Shown: positions 1 to 7,853, numbered from the stretch's first letter. The stretch is 64,000 nt of DNA from Nonomuraea maritima (GCF_900100395.1 NZ_FNFB01000038.1:1-64000); one strand, 5' to 3'. The notes: a model not told the origin generated them from the sequence alone. Program-made: numbers and translations.

Positions 1-470
1 CGTCCCTTCCGATGGACGGCGCGGCCGAGCGCCGTCAGCAGAACGGCCGTGGCGAAGCAGGCCACGGCGAGAAGCAGCAGGTCGTTGGCGTCCCAGGGCA
101 GGAACCGCAACGCGCCGCCATAGGTACCGAACCCAAAGTCGATGGGTCCGCCAACAGCGACCTGAATCGCGAGATATTGCTGGATCTCCTCCTCGCTCGG
201 CCCACCCAACCCGGTGAACGGCGGCAGGGCGGCGGCCACAGCGAGCAGAGCCAGCAGCGCAGCGCCCAGCCGCGACGCCCACCGCCTGCGGCGCAGCACC
301 ACGACGGGCACCACCAGCAGCGCGGCCACGACCGCACCGACGACGACGTTCGCGGGCTTGGGCACAATGACCGCGGGTGCCAACGGCATCAGGGTCGCCA
401 GAGCGCATAAAACAGGCACGGAGATTTTCGACGACACCAGCGACGCATGTATCGCCCGCGATGCGCTCAT
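1..470 (-). CDS. Integral membrane protein, C-terminus cut by window edge
   Basis: An open reading frame runs from an ATG at 470 off the left edge, giving about 155 visible residues with no stop. A GAGG lies about 11 bases upstream of the ATG. The translation shows three hydrophobic stretches: residues about 16-34, 38-55 and 62-78. After a loop rich in Glu and Gly (GGPSEEEIQQY) a fourth follows near 125-145. I do not recognise the family. It is probably a polytopic membrane protein whose 3' end lies outside the window. The hydrophobic pattern and the start with a ribosome site are what is seen; any function would be a guess. Confidence 0.6.
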   Translation of the reverse strand, partial: MSASRAIHASLVSSKISVPVLCALATLMPLAPAVIVPKPANVVVGAVVAALLVVPVVVLRRRRWASRLGAALLALLAVAAALPPFTGLGGPSEEEIQQYLAIQVAVGGPIDFGFGTYGGALRFLPWDANDLLLLAVACFATAVLLTALGRAVHRKG

Positions 471-555
471 GTCAAACCACACCTCGGGATGGAGCGCTAC
501 TCCTGCGACGATTTCCACGTGAGGCGCCTCGGCGAAGTTTGCTCAGGGATCAGCC

Positions 556-832
556 CCGCTGCTCGGTGAGCCAGGGTGAGGAACGAACCCTGGATCGTCG
601 GTCGCCCTCAAGCACGTACGGCGTCCAGCCATGCAGTGGCGATCGTGAGGGCTGTATCTGTGTGGCGGCGTGGCAACCCCAGCTGGAGCGTTCGGTTGGT
701 ACAGCGCGGCAGGCGTGCGGTGCCCGGCCCGGTGTTCCGCCGCCGTTCGGGACCGGCCCGCAGGCCGCAGGCCTAGACGGAGAGCGGACAGAGGGGTCGG
801 AGAGCGGCGGTACGCCGCGTCACCGCCTTGAT
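556..832 (+). ncRNA. Candidate structured RNA element, copy A
   Basis: This 277-nt segment aligns end to end with 7213-7488, from CCGCTGCTCGGTGAGCC to CTTGAT. Hairpin 1 pairs 571-577 (CCAGGGT) with 587-593 (ACCCTGG) around the loop GAGGAACGA. In the other copy the stem is CCGTGCT/AGCACGG with the same loop, so three base pairs have exchanged on both sides. Helix 2 pairs 599-606 with 638-645, with a G-U where copy B has A-U; that wobble works only in the plus-strand RNA. A further long-range stem links GGCGTGCGG near 712 with a sequence near 763-771, with one mismatch. No known family (riboswitch, T-box, RNase P, tmRNA) is recognised. It lies between a divergent membrane gene and the 3' end of an ECF sigma gene. 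Confidence 0.6.
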
Positions 833-1039
833 GACTATGGAAACCTCTGGGCTACTCGCTTCCCGCGGCCGTGTTCTTCTGGGGTCCAACGGCTCGCAGA
901 GAAGGATCACGATGAACAGGGATGCCCGTCGGTATACATGACCCTGACCCCGATGCTTACCTTCCTCTGGCCCGCGCGGGTGTTCCACCGGGACCGGCCG
1001 CCGCTGCGCGCCGGGGGTTTCGATCGGGATCCGTGGGCG

Positions 1040-2275
1040 CTATCGCAGTTGGTCGCGGCGGCGGGTCAGGTAGGCGGTCTCGGCGGTGTTGCCCGCCAGT
1101 TCGATGGCTTTGTCGTAGGCCGCGCGCGACTGCTGACTGCGGCCCAGCCGGCGCAGCAGGTCGGCGCGGGTGGCGTGGTAGGGGTGATAGCCGGCCAACC
1201 TGTGCTCGAGACGGTCAACGGCCGCCAGTGCCACCTGCGGGCCGTCGAGCTCGGCGACTGCGATGGCCCGGTTGAGAGCGATGATCGGCGAGGGGTCGAG
1301 GCGGACGAGCTGGTCGTAGAGGGCGAGGATCTGCGACCAGTCGGTGTCGCGCATGTCGCGGGCGGAGGTGTGCACGGCGTTGATCGCGGCGAGGATCTGG
1401 TAGCTGCCCGGAGCGACCCCGGCGACGGCAGCGGCCAGGCGCTCGCGCACCAGCCGGTGACCCTCGGCGATCAGCGCCGTGTCCCAGGCCCCTCGGTCCT
1501 GCTCGTCGAGGGGGACCAGTTCGCCGGCGGCTGAGACCCGGGCGGTGCGGCGGGCCTCGGTGAGCAGCATCAGCGCCAGCAGCCCGGCCACCTCACCGTC
1601 GTCCGGCAGGAGGGTACGGATCAGGCGGGTGAGCCGGATCGCCTCGGCGGTCAGGTCGTGACGTAGGGGATCGGTGCCGGGGCCGGTGGCCAGGTAGCCC
1701 TCGTTGAAGACGAGGAACAGGACGGCGAGCACACTGGAGACGCGTGCCGGGAGGTCCTCGGCGGACGGCACGCGATAGGGGATCCGGGCCGCTTTGATCT
1801 TGGCCTTCGCGCGGGTGATCCGCTGCCCCATGGCACTCTCGGCCACCAGGAAGGCGCGGGCGATCTCGGGCACGGTCAGACCGCCGACCATGCGCAGCGT
1901 CAGCGCCACGCGGGCTTCCATCGCCAGCGCCGGGTGACAGCAGGTGAAGATCAGCCGCAGGCGGTCGTCGTCGATGGCGCCGACAGGCTCGGGCGGGTCG
2001 TCGTGGTACGCCATCTGCGCCTCCCTGTGCTTGTCGTCGCGCTTGTTCTCGCGCCGGATCCGGTCGATGGCCCTGCGGTTGGCGGTGGTGGTCAGCCAGG
2101 CGCCGGGGTTGGGCGGTACGCCGTCGGCCGGCCACCGCTCGACGGCGGTCGTGAACGCCTCGGCGGCCGCCTCCTCGGCGATGTCGAGGTCACCGAAGCG
2201 CCTGGTCAGGGCGGCGACCACCCGCGCCCACTCCTCGTGGTGGGCCCGGGTGACCGCCTCCCGGAGGTCGATCAC
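1040..2275 (-). CDS. ECF42-type RNA polymerase sigma factor with C-terminal helical extension
   Basis: A 411-residue sigma factor. It has sigma-70 region 2 in the first ~90 residues (PGAWLTTTANRRAIDRIRRE), region 4 around 130-180 (GLTVPEIARAFLVAESAMGQRI), and a long C-terminal domain with TPR-like helices (SRAAYDKAIELAGNTAE). That layout and a length near 410 are typical of ECF42, which has no anti-sigma factor and is encoded beside DGPF/YCII proteins. Just such a gene lies upstream here. The GTG start at 2275 overlaps the YCII stop by 4 bases (GTGA), implying translational coupling; a longer frame upstream of it is only read-through of the YCII gene. The C-terminal domain is thought to modulate sigma activity, possibly through the DGPF partner. 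Confidence 0.9.
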   Translation of the reverse strand: MIDLREAVTRAHHEEWARVVAALTRRFGDLDIAEEAAAEAFTTAVERWPADGVPPNPGAWLTTTANRRAIDRIRRENKRDDKHREAQMAYHDDPPEPVGAIDDDRLRLIFTCCHPALAMEARVALTLRMVGGLTVPEIARAFLVAESAMGQRITRAKAKIKAARIPYRVPSAEDLPARVSSVLAVLFLVFNEGYLATGPGTDPLRHDLTAEAIRLTRLIRTLLPDDGEVAGLLALMLLTEARRTARVSAAGELVPLDEQDRGAWDTALIAEGHRLVRERLAAAVAGVAPGSYQILAAINAVHTSARDMRDTDWSQILALYDQLVRLDPSPIIALNRAIAVAELDGPQVALAAVDRLEHRLAGYHPYHATRADLLRRLGRSQQSRAAYDKAIELAGNTAETAYLTRRRDQLR

Positions 2276-2595
2276 AGGAACGGCCGCACCTCGATCTTCC
2301 GATCGCAGACCTTCGACGCCTCGGCGGCGAGCTTGAGCGCCGCATCCAGATCGGGGGCCTCCCACACCCAGACGCCGGCGAGGTACTCCTTCGACTCCAC
2401 GAAAGGCCCGTCGCTGAACACCGCCTGCTCGCCCCGGTTGTCGATGACCGTGGCCGCGGCGGTGTCCGCGAGTCCGCCCGCGAAAACCCAGTAGCCCTCG
2501 GCGATCAGTCGTTCGTTGAACGCGCTGATGGCGGGCTGCCTGTCCGTGCTGCCGGGATTGCTCTTGTCATCGATCACGGAAACCAGGTACTGCAT
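2272..2595 (-). CDS. YCII-related DGPF domain protein
   Basis: A 107-residue dimeric alpha/beta-barrel fold protein of the YCII family. The motif SDGPFVESKEYLAG (residues about 61-74) is the DGPF signature, and the N-terminus MQYLVSVID is the usual first strand. Genes of this type pair with ECF42 sigma factors, and here the stop codon overlaps the sigma start by 4 bases. The biochemical role is not known for this clade; a sensory or enzymatic partner of the sigma factor is inferred from context. It is the first gene of the pair, and its promoter should lie in the short gap 2596-2648 or within the 5' end of the neighbouring reductase gene. Confidence 0.88.
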   Translation of the reverse strand: MQYLVSVIDDKSNPGSTDRQPAISAFNERLIAEGYWVFAGGLADTAAATVIDNRGEQAVFSDGPFVESKEYLAGVWVWEAPDLDAALKLAAEASKVCDRKIEVRPFL

Positions 2596-2648
2596 CTGAA
2601 GATCATCTCCTGTGGTGTCAAGACAGCGTGGTTCGGTGGTCAGTGACT

Positions 2649-3257
2649 TCAGGCCGTTGCATACTGCGGGCGCCCGGCCGGCCGGTAGACCTGGGTCGTC
2701 ACGCCCTTCGAGTCAACTCGCGACTCGACCAGGTCGAGCGCAAGATCCGGGCCGGTCTCCGGGAACAGTCTCGCGCCCTGGCCGACGACCACCGGGACGG
2801 TGATCAGAGTCATCTCGTCGACCAGATCGTTCTCCAGCAGCCACCGGGTCAGGGCGCCACTGCCGTGCACCTGCAGCTCGCCCCCGGGCTTGGCCTTCAG
2901 CTCACTGATGGCCGCCGCGAGGTCACCGCGGAGAACGGTCGTGTCCGCCCAACGCGGCGCGGTGAGCGTGGCCGAGGCAACGTACTTGGGGGCCTTGTTC
3001 AAGGCCACGCCGATGGGATGTGTACGCATCTGGTCGATTGATCCCCAGGAGCCGGCGAACAGCTCGTAGGTGCGCCGGCCGAACAGGAACGCGTCTGCGC
3101 GTTGGTAGGTCTGCGTGATGAACGTCCTTGTCTCGTCGTCGCCCTTCCCCAGGGCCCATCCGCCGCGCTCGAATCCGTTCCTGCGGTCATCGGACGCGGC
3201 GCCGTTTCCCTGCATCACTCCATCGATGGTGACCTGAGTCATGGTCGTCAGCTTCAC
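2649..3257 (-). CDS. Dihydrofolate reductase-family protein (RibD C-terminal fold)
   Basis: About 202 residues from the GTG at 3257. The family marks are an N-terminal strand with TIDGVMQG, the segment FLFGRRTYELFAG (about 60-72), ELQVHGSGALTRWLLENDLVDE near 130-150, and the closing VPVVVGQGARLFPE. These fit the NADPH-binding fold shared by DHFR and the RibD reductase domain. Proteins of this type in actinomycetes are common single-gene reductases with unknown substrates and often sit near ECF42/YCII genes, as here. A GGGA about 12 bases upstream favours the GTG start. The frame runs open a further 59 residues upstream, but that part is low in recognisable sequence and overlaps degenerate DNA. 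Confidence 0.82.
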   Translation of the reverse strand: MKLTTMTQVTIDGVMQGNGAASDDRRNGFERGGWALGKGDDETRTFITQTYQRADAFLFGRRTYELFAGSWGSIDQMRTHPIGVALNKAPKYVASATLTAPRWADTTVLRGDLAAAISELKAKPGGELQVHGSGALTRWLLENDLVDEMTLITVPVVVGQGARLFPETGPDLALDLVESRVDSKGVTTQVYRPAGRPQYATA

Positions 3258-3460
3258 GATCGCGATTCCCGTCCCTTGGCGCCGCCCCTCGTGGGCGGCC
3301 TCACCCCTGCTACGAACACCACCGCCCCGATCCGACACCCCCTCCCGGATTTCTTTCAAGAACTTTCCGAGACGCCGGTCGTCAGCGATCCAGCAACGCG
3401 ACGGGTTCGAGGCGACCGCCCTCCCCCTGCTCATGCGGGCCCAGTGCGGACAAGCTCTTG

Positions 3461-3598
3461 GGGCAGCAGGCGGCCGACAAGCTGCTCGCGGGAGAGGAGT
3501 GGCGCGGCCTCGATGACCACGTGTTCACAACCGGGTGGGGCGACCCCATCCATCCCGATACGATCAAGAGCGTCCGTTCTCCAGATCGTCTTCCATGA
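3461..3598 (+). pseudogene. Tyrosine-recombinase (integrase) fragment
   Basis: In the plus frame beginning at 3461 the translation reads QQAADKLLAGEEW, then DDHVFTTGWGDPIHPDT, and a stop at 3596. This is the segment just before the catalytic C-terminal box of actinomycete phage-type integrases, where the usual reading is QAxxRLxAGxxW...LVFTTxxGTPxxP. Upstream, an EATALPLL motif in another frame looks like the preceding TxALP strand, so a frameshift is likely. The Arg-His-Tyr catalytic residues are missing. This is a dead relic. Neither a tRNA gene nor an attachment site was found next to it. Confidence 0.55.
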
Positions 3599-4039
3599 CC
3601 GGACTGTAGCGGCGGCGTACGACAACTCACGGTGCAGTTCCAGTGCGTGATCATATAGCCGACGGTTGAACAGCGGGTCGACGTTCCTGGCTGCGTTAGG
3701 CCCCTGACCTCTGGGTACGATTCTCGCTCGCCCGCCACCAGGGGAGACCATCCCGCGTATATCTCGCGATGCCAGGCACGATTGAGAACCCAACAGATGA
3801 CAGATCAGTATCTATGCCCCATTAGTAACACCTGCCAAGATTTGTTGGAGCAGATCGATCAGGCGATAGGGGACTGTACGGTCTTCGGCTCTGTCTCTCT
3901 TTCTACTGGACAGACCCCCGAAGGTCCCGTAGCGCAGTAGAGGGCTGGGCACTGTAGCGAGAGGCTTCTGACGGATCGCATGCTCGTAGCCGGTGCAGGC
4001 GTCTTGGAACCCCGAGCTGGGGCTGCCCGCGGGATTCCG
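3599..4039. other. Gene-poor stretch, no supported feature
   Basis: There is no intact gene here. The minus strand between about 3600 and 3710 gives protein-like sequence (NVDPLFNRRLYDHALELHR), but it has no plausible start or end and I do not recognise it. The base composition is lower in GC than its surroundings, as in other degenerate accessory stretches. Confidence 0.4.
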
Positions 4040-4462
4040 TCAGCTGCTCTGCGGAGCAGTGCACATGATCGGGCCTGTGGCGCCTTCGGCCAGTTGCTCA
4101 GTGTACGAGCTGATCTTGTGGGTGACGATGTCGAGAGACTCGGTGAGCTGTTCGATCTGCGCGGTGACCTCACCCTGGTGTTGCCGCAGGAGGGTCAGTA
4201 GGTGCTCTTCGTTGCCCGCACCCCGCCTCACGAGGTCCGCGTACTGGCGGATGGCGGGCAGCGGCATGCCGGAGGCGCGCAGGTTGACGCAGAGGTGGAG
4301 CCACTCCACGTCCCTGTCGCTGTAGACGCGTCGGCCTCCGGGGCCCCGCCGTACGGGCGCGACCAGTACGCCCTCACGCTCGTAGAAGCGCAACGCGTGG
4401 ACGCTCAGGCCAGTGCGTTCGGCGACCTGTCCAATGCTCAGGCCTGGGTTCGTTTCCGGCAT
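4040..4462 (-). CDS. MerR-family transcriptional regulator
   Basis: A 140-residue MerR protein. The winged helix-turn-helix is at residues 6-70 (LSIGQVAERTGLSVHALRFYEREGVL, then RRVYSDRDVEWL), followed by a coiled-coil dimerisation helix (about 80-125) and a short C-terminal tail. There is no metal-binding Cys cluster: a Cys in the HTH region and one near the end are isolated, so an organic or redox signal is more likely than a metal. It is divergent from the aldo/keto reductase at 4608. The promoter between them has the 19-bp spacer and central dyad typical of MerR activation. Regulators of this subgroup often control their neighbouring reductase. Confidence 0.88.
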   Translation of the reverse strand: MPETNPGLSIGQVAERTGLSVHALRFYEREGVLVAPVRRGPGGRRVYSDRDVEWLHLCVNLRASGMPLPAIRQYADLVRRGAGNEEHLLTLLRQHQGEVTAQIEQLTESLDIVTHKISSYTEQLAEGATGPIMCTAPQSS

Positions 4463-4479
4463 GAGGTCAAGGTTAGGGC

Positions 4480-4510
4480 TTGATCTAGAGTCGGCTCTAG
4501 CTCGTAGTCT
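4480..4510 (+). promoter_or_regulatory. Predicted MerR-activated promoter with 19-bp spacer
   Basis: A -35-like TTGATC (4480-4485) and a -10-like TAGTCT (4505-4510) are separated by 19 bp. The inverted repeat CTAGAG-TCGG-CTCTAG (4485-4500) overlaps the -35 and lies in the spacer. The overlong spacer with an embedded dyad is the hallmark of promoters untwisted by MerR proteins. It reads toward the reductase gene at 4608 and lies 20-50 bp upstream of the regulator's own start. Confidence 0.65.
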
Positions 4511-4607
4511 CCGACGCACGCCCATCCCGCCCAATGCGCTGCGGGGTTGTCTCCGGCGTTTCCGCAGCTAACGCCTGACATGGATAGGCAGCAGGAGAGG
4601 ATCTCTC

Positions 4608-5600
4608 ATGAAATACCGCACGATCGGCGGCGATCCGAAGACTCGCCGTGAAGTCAGTGTGCTGAGTCTTGGCGCGATGCTGTTCGGCACCGCCACGGAC
4701 GAGGCGACGTCGTACGCCATCCTCGACCGCTTCGTCGAGGCCGGCGGCACCTTCATCGACACCGCCAATAATTACGCTTACTGGGTCAATGGCACTCAGG
4801 GAGGTGAAAGCGAAGCGCTGCTTGGCCGCTGGCGACGCAGCCGCAACATCACCGACGAGATTGTCATCGCCACCAAGCTCGGAGGGCGGCCCAACGCTCC
4901 GGCGACCGGCCTCACGCACGACCTTGAGGGCTTGTCCGCTCAGGTGATCCGGGAATCCTCGGAGCGGAGCAGGGAACGGCTCGGCGTGGACAAGCTGGAC
5001 CTGCTGTACGCACACGTGTACCTCGAGGGGTCCAAGGTGCCGCTGGAGGAAACCGTCGAGGCTTTCGCAGGTTTGGTCGAGGACGGCGCTGTGGGTCTCC
5101 TCGGGGCGAGCAACCATTGGGCGTGGCAACTCGAGCGGGCCAGGAACCTGTCAGCCGCGGCAAGGCTCCCCGGCTATGAGGTCCTGCAGTATCACCACTC
5201 CTACCTGCGACCGCGCACCGATCTGCCGACCCTGCGGTCCAAGGACGGCAACCTCGGCGTGGTCAGCGGAAACCTGCTCAGCTACCTGCGAGCCGAGCCC
5301 GGGCTCACGCTGGTCGCCTACTCGCCCTTGCTGGGCGGCGGCTACGTACGTGACGACAAGCCCCTCGATACCGCGTTCGACCACCCGGGCACGCCTCGGC
5401 GCCTTGCGGCGCTGCGGGAAGTGGCGAAAGAGACGGGTTCGACCGTCAACCTGGTGGTGCTCGCCTGGCTGATGGGCGGCGAGATTCCGGTGATCCCGCT
5501 GGTCGGCGCTTCCTCCGTCGAGCAGCTGGAGGAGAGCCTGGCCGCGGTGGACTTGGAGCTGACAGCGGAACAACGGGCGAAACTCGACGCCGCGTACTGA
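4608..5600 (+). CDS. Aldo/keto reductase
   Basis: A 330-residue TIM-barrel oxidoreductase. The catalytic tetrad is visible: Asp51 and Tyr56 in DTANNYAYW, Lys90 in VIATKLGG and His136 in LLYAHVYLE. The C-terminal NADPH-binding segment includes GASSVEQLEESLAA. Length and motifs fit the YajO/Tas-type class of aldo/keto reductases, which reduce aldehydes or ketones with NADPH in the cytoplasm. A GGAGAGGA site precedes the ATG. It is divergent from, and probably activated by, the MerR protein at 4040-4462. The substrate cannot be told from the sequence. Confidence 0.9.
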   Translation: MKYRTIGGDPKTRREVSVLSLGAMLFGTATDEATSYAILDRFVEAGGTFIDTANNYAYWVNGTQGGESEALLGRWRRSRNITDEIVIATKLGGRPNAPATGLTHDLEGLSAQVIRESSERSRERLGVDKLDLLYAHVYLEGSKVPLEETVEAFAGLVEDGAVGLLGASNHWAWQLERARNLSAAARLPGYEVLQYHHSYLRPRTDLPTLRSKDGNLGVVSGNLLSYLRAEPGLTLVAYSPLLGGGYVRDDKPLDTAFDHPGTPRRLAALREVAKETGSTVNLVVLAWLMGGEIPVIPLVGASSVEQLEESLAAVDLELTAEQRAKLDAAY

Positions 5601-5686
5601 TGCGTGAGCGCATCGTCACGGTCCACCGCGAGGACATGGACAAGCGTTTCCCGGGTCTCCAACAGGCGGCGCTCTCGGGCGATTGA
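5600..5686 (+). CDS. Possible 28-residue small ORF, or gene remnant
   Basis: An ATG overlaps the reductase stop (TGATG) and opens a 28-codon frame, MRERIVTVHREDMDKRFPG..., ending at 5686. The position suggests translational coupling. The sequence could equally be the leftover start of a longer gene that was lost. No family is recognised. Confidence 0.25.
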   Translation: MRERIVTVHREDMDKRFPGLQQAALSGD

Positions 5687-5847
5687 ACATCGGCCACGTT
5701 GGCGGGACGGTCAGAATGAGGACACGTACGGCGAGTGCGGTGTCGCAACGGGGCGCGGCCACCGATACGGGAGGCAAAGAGCGACCTGCGCACGCGTGAC
5801 GGTTAACTCGGCGGCGTTACTGTACAACGCTGCTGTACGGTCACGAA

Positions 5848-5880
5848 AAAGGCCCTCCGGGATGATCCCAGAGGGCCTTT
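5848..5880. terminator. Hairpin terminator
   Basis: AAAGGCCCTC (5848-5857) pairs perfectly with GAGGGCCTTT (5871-5880), with an inner GGGA/TCCC stem. It ends in a T-run and sits directly before the left copy of the 44-bp tRNA repeat. A different hairpin holds the same position at the right copy (10536-10571). Confidence 0.6.
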
Positions 5881-5887
5881 GACCTGC

Positions 5888-5931
5888 TGTGCGGCCGGAG
5901 GTACTCGAAACCCCAACCTTCTGATCCGTAG
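5888..5931. repeat. Left 44-bp att-like direct repeat (tRNA-Arg 3' half)
   Basis: These 44 bases are identical to 10579-10622, at an offset of 4691. They contain the 3' half of tRNA-Arg(ACG), from the anticodon loop to the acceptor end, but the 5' half is missing, so this copy is not a tRNA gene. That is the expected signature of the far attachment site left by an element that integrated into the tRNA. Confidence 0.8.
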
Positions 5932-6169
5932 ATCCCCAAACGATCTTCGTCGGCGTTCGGGCTCGTTCGCCGTGCAGTTCGGCGGCACTCTCGTCGTCCG
6001 CATGCGTTCGCCTCGGTTCGAGATCGTTCCCCCCGATGGCTCCCAAGGTGGCTCCCGCAGCCCGCGGATTACAAAGAAGTCGATTCGATCAAGGTGTGTG
6101 GCTATGACCTTGGCGTCCGGCCCATCCGGAGAGAGTTCGGTTGTAACACCGGAGACGCCTTCCAGGTGT

Positions 6170-6952
6170 TCAGTGGCCGGGCCGCCTGGCGACCAGCACC
6201 TCGGTCGCCAGCTTCTGTTCCCACCGGCCTGCGGGGTTGTCGGCGAGCAGCGCTCGTCGCAGCGTCTTGATGAAGGCGGGCAGACGATCGCCGAGCCTGG
6301 CGGGTGAGCTGTAGGAGTAGGAGAGCTGGAGCCCGATCAGCCCGTCTACGTCCCAGGTCAGCCGTCGGCTGAATACGCGGGATTCCAGGTTGCTGAAGGG
6401 TGAGGCGGCCAGCATGTCGTGGTGGTGCTCGGTGGTGGCGTGGAAGGAGTTGGCGGCGGTGTGGATGTCGAGGCCGAATTCCTCGCATATCCGTCTCTCG
6501 ATCGGCTGCCAGGGTTGCAGGTCCGGCTGCCATGGCTTTCCCCGCTGCCTCGCCGGGCCGACAAGAGCCACCACGCCGCCGGGTGGCAGCAGCTCGTCCA
6601 GCTCCGTCAGTACGGACCTGCGGTCCATCCAGTGAAATGACCGACCCATCACCACGTGCTCGAACGGCGGCAACGCCTGCAGAGCGGTCGAATTGCCAGG
6701 CAGCCAGGCGATATTGGTGACGCCCTGGGCCAGCCGCCTACCCGCGGCGAGCATTTCCCGCGCCGGGTCCACAGCGAGCACCGCCGTCACCCGCTGCGCC
6801 AGCGGAATCGCAATTGTCCCGGGGCCGCAGCCGAGATCCAGCACCCGGCTGTCCGCGCCGAACGCGTCCGCCAGGTAGCCGATTGTTGCCTGACCGTAGC
6901 CGGGGCGGTGTCTGGCGTAGTACGGTGCAGCCCCGCCAAATAAGTCCTCCAT
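6170..6952 (-). CDS. Class I SAM-dependent methyltransferase
   Basis: A 260-residue protein with the Methyltransf_11-type Rossmann fold. Motif I is VLDLGCGPGT near residue 37, and the acidic end of strand 2 is AVDPAREML. Later come HVVMGRSFHWMDR and a post-motif strand LLPPGGVVALVGPA. The ATG at 6952 is preceded by GGAG with 7 bases spacing; an earlier in-frame start at 7027 adds 25 residues with no family match. The FHWMDR segment is common in ubiquinone/menaquinone-biosynthesis-like small-molecule methyltransferases; the substrate is unknown. It lies in the interval between the two 44-bp repeats and may be cargo of the lost element. Confidence 0.85.
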   Translation of the reverse strand: MEDLFGGAAPYYARHRPGYGQATIGYLADAFGADSRVLDLGCGPGTIAIPLAQRVTAVLAVDPAREMLAAGRRLAQGVTNIAWLPGNSTALQALPPFEHVVMGRSFHWMDRRSVLTELDELLPPGGVVALVGPARQRGKPWQPDLQPWQPIERRICEEFGLDIHTAANSFHATTEHHHDMLAASPFSNLESRVFSRRLTWDVDGLIGLQLSYSYSSPARLGDRLPAFIKTLRRALLADNPAGRWEQKLATEVLVARRPGH

Positions 6953-7212
6953 AGACGAGCTCCAGAACTCGGATTTGAGCGAATGACCTTTAGATCTTGC
7001 TCGTTCGGGGATAGCAGGGAAAGCCACCTCTTAGGCTTCTCTGAACGCTTTCTGTGTTTGTGCTGGTAGAGACGGGCTCAGTACATCCCATCTGCGAGAG
7101 CATGCATTCTGGCTACAAGGAGGACGTGGTGACCCACTTGACTCCGGAATCGGTGCTCACCGTCGATGACGGATCACGCGTGTGTGTAGGCGCGCAGATG
7201 CACGACGGACGA

Positions 7213-7488
7213 CCGCTGCTCGGTGAGCCGTGCTGAGGAACGAAGCACGGATCGTCGATCGCCCCTGACCAGCTACGGCGGCCAACCAAGCTGGGGCGAT
7301 CGTAAGGGCTGCATCTGTGCGGCGGTGCGGCAACCCCGGTCGGAGCGTTCGGTCAGTACGGCGGGGCCGGCGTGCGGTGCCCGGCCCGGTGTCCCGCCGC
7401 CGTCCGGGACCGGCCCCCAGGCCGCACGCCCGGACGGCGGGCGGGCGGAGGGCCGGGGGTACGGCGGCGCGCCGCGCCGCCGCTTGAT
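7213..7488 (+). ncRNA. Candidate structured RNA element, copy B
   Basis: This is the diverged partner of 556-832, of nearly equal length (276 versus 277 nt). Hairpin 1 is CCGTGCT (7228-7234), loop GAGGAACGA, AGCACGG (7244-7250). Helix 2 is CGATCGCCCC (7256-7265) with GGGGCGATCG (7293-7302). A long-range stem of GGCGTGCGG with CCGCACGCC encloses the GC-rich 3' half. It ends 32 bases before the cutA start and points toward it, so a 5' leader role for cutA is possible, but copy A has no such neighbour. It lies inside the tRNA-Arg repeat interval, so mobility with the element is also possible. Confidence 0.6.
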
Positions 7489-7520
7489 CCTCATGAGAAC
7501 AATTCGGCAATGTAAGCGAT

Positions 7521-7853
7521 GTGGCCGACTTCCTTGAGGTTCGTGTGACCGTGCCTGATCGGGACGAGGCGGAGCGGATCTGCTCGGCTGTCATCGCTCG
7601 GCGTCTGGCAGCCGCGGTGCAAGTGGTCGCTCCCATCACGTCTGTGTACTGGTGGCGCGGGGAGATCAACCGGGCTGATGAGTGGCTGTTGTACATGACC
7701 ACCACGGCCAAGCGGTTCGACGAGCTGGCGGCGTGTGTTCGGGAGCTTCACTCCTACGAGGTGCCGCAGATTGTGGCCGTACCTCTGGTGAACGGCACGG
7801 CTGACTACCTGGAGTGGATCAGGCGGGAGACGAGCCCAGAGCGTGACGCTTAG
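7521..7853 (+). CDS. cutA: CutA divalent-cation tolerance protein
   Basis: A 110-residue protein with the CutA1 trimer fold. Marks are the N-terminal VTVPDRDEAERI, AAAVQVVAPITSVYWWRGEI (the conserved S-x-Y-x-W-x-G-x-I strand) and the late HSYEVPQIVAVPL strand. CutA proteins are small cytoplasmic trimers linked to copper tolerance in Escherichia coli; their biochemical role is still unclear. The GTG start has no strong ribosome site. Its 3' end overlaps a convergent degraded gene by 35 bp. Confidence 0.9.
   Translation: MADFLEVRVTVPDRDEAERICSAVIARRLAAAVQVVAPITSVYWWRGEINRADEWLLYMTTTAKRFDELAACVRELHSYEVPQIVAVPLVNGTADYLEWIRRETSPERDA

Noticed and set aside
556..832. The element read as a protein (frames such as DRRSP...GDREGCIC) because both copies are open in the same frame
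   Set aside because: The paired base exchanges in hairpin 1 and the identical loop are explained by RNA structure. The open frame is expected from the GC-rich sequence, and neither copy has a good start or stop.
790..832. T-box or other tRNA-sensing leader suggested by GCGGCGGTACGCCGCG in copy A
   Set aside because: The core T-box sequence and specifier loop are missing, and copy B does not keep the motif. No aminoacyl-tRNA gene follows.
377..1534. A long plus-strand open frame of 385 codons
   Set aside because: Its second half is antisense to the well-supported ECF42 sigma gene, and the first half crosses the structured element.
3599..3793. A minus-strand gene (NVDPLFNRRLYDHALELHR...)
   Set aside because: It looks protein-like for about 60 residues but has no supported start, passes antisense over the integrase relic, and matches no family I know.
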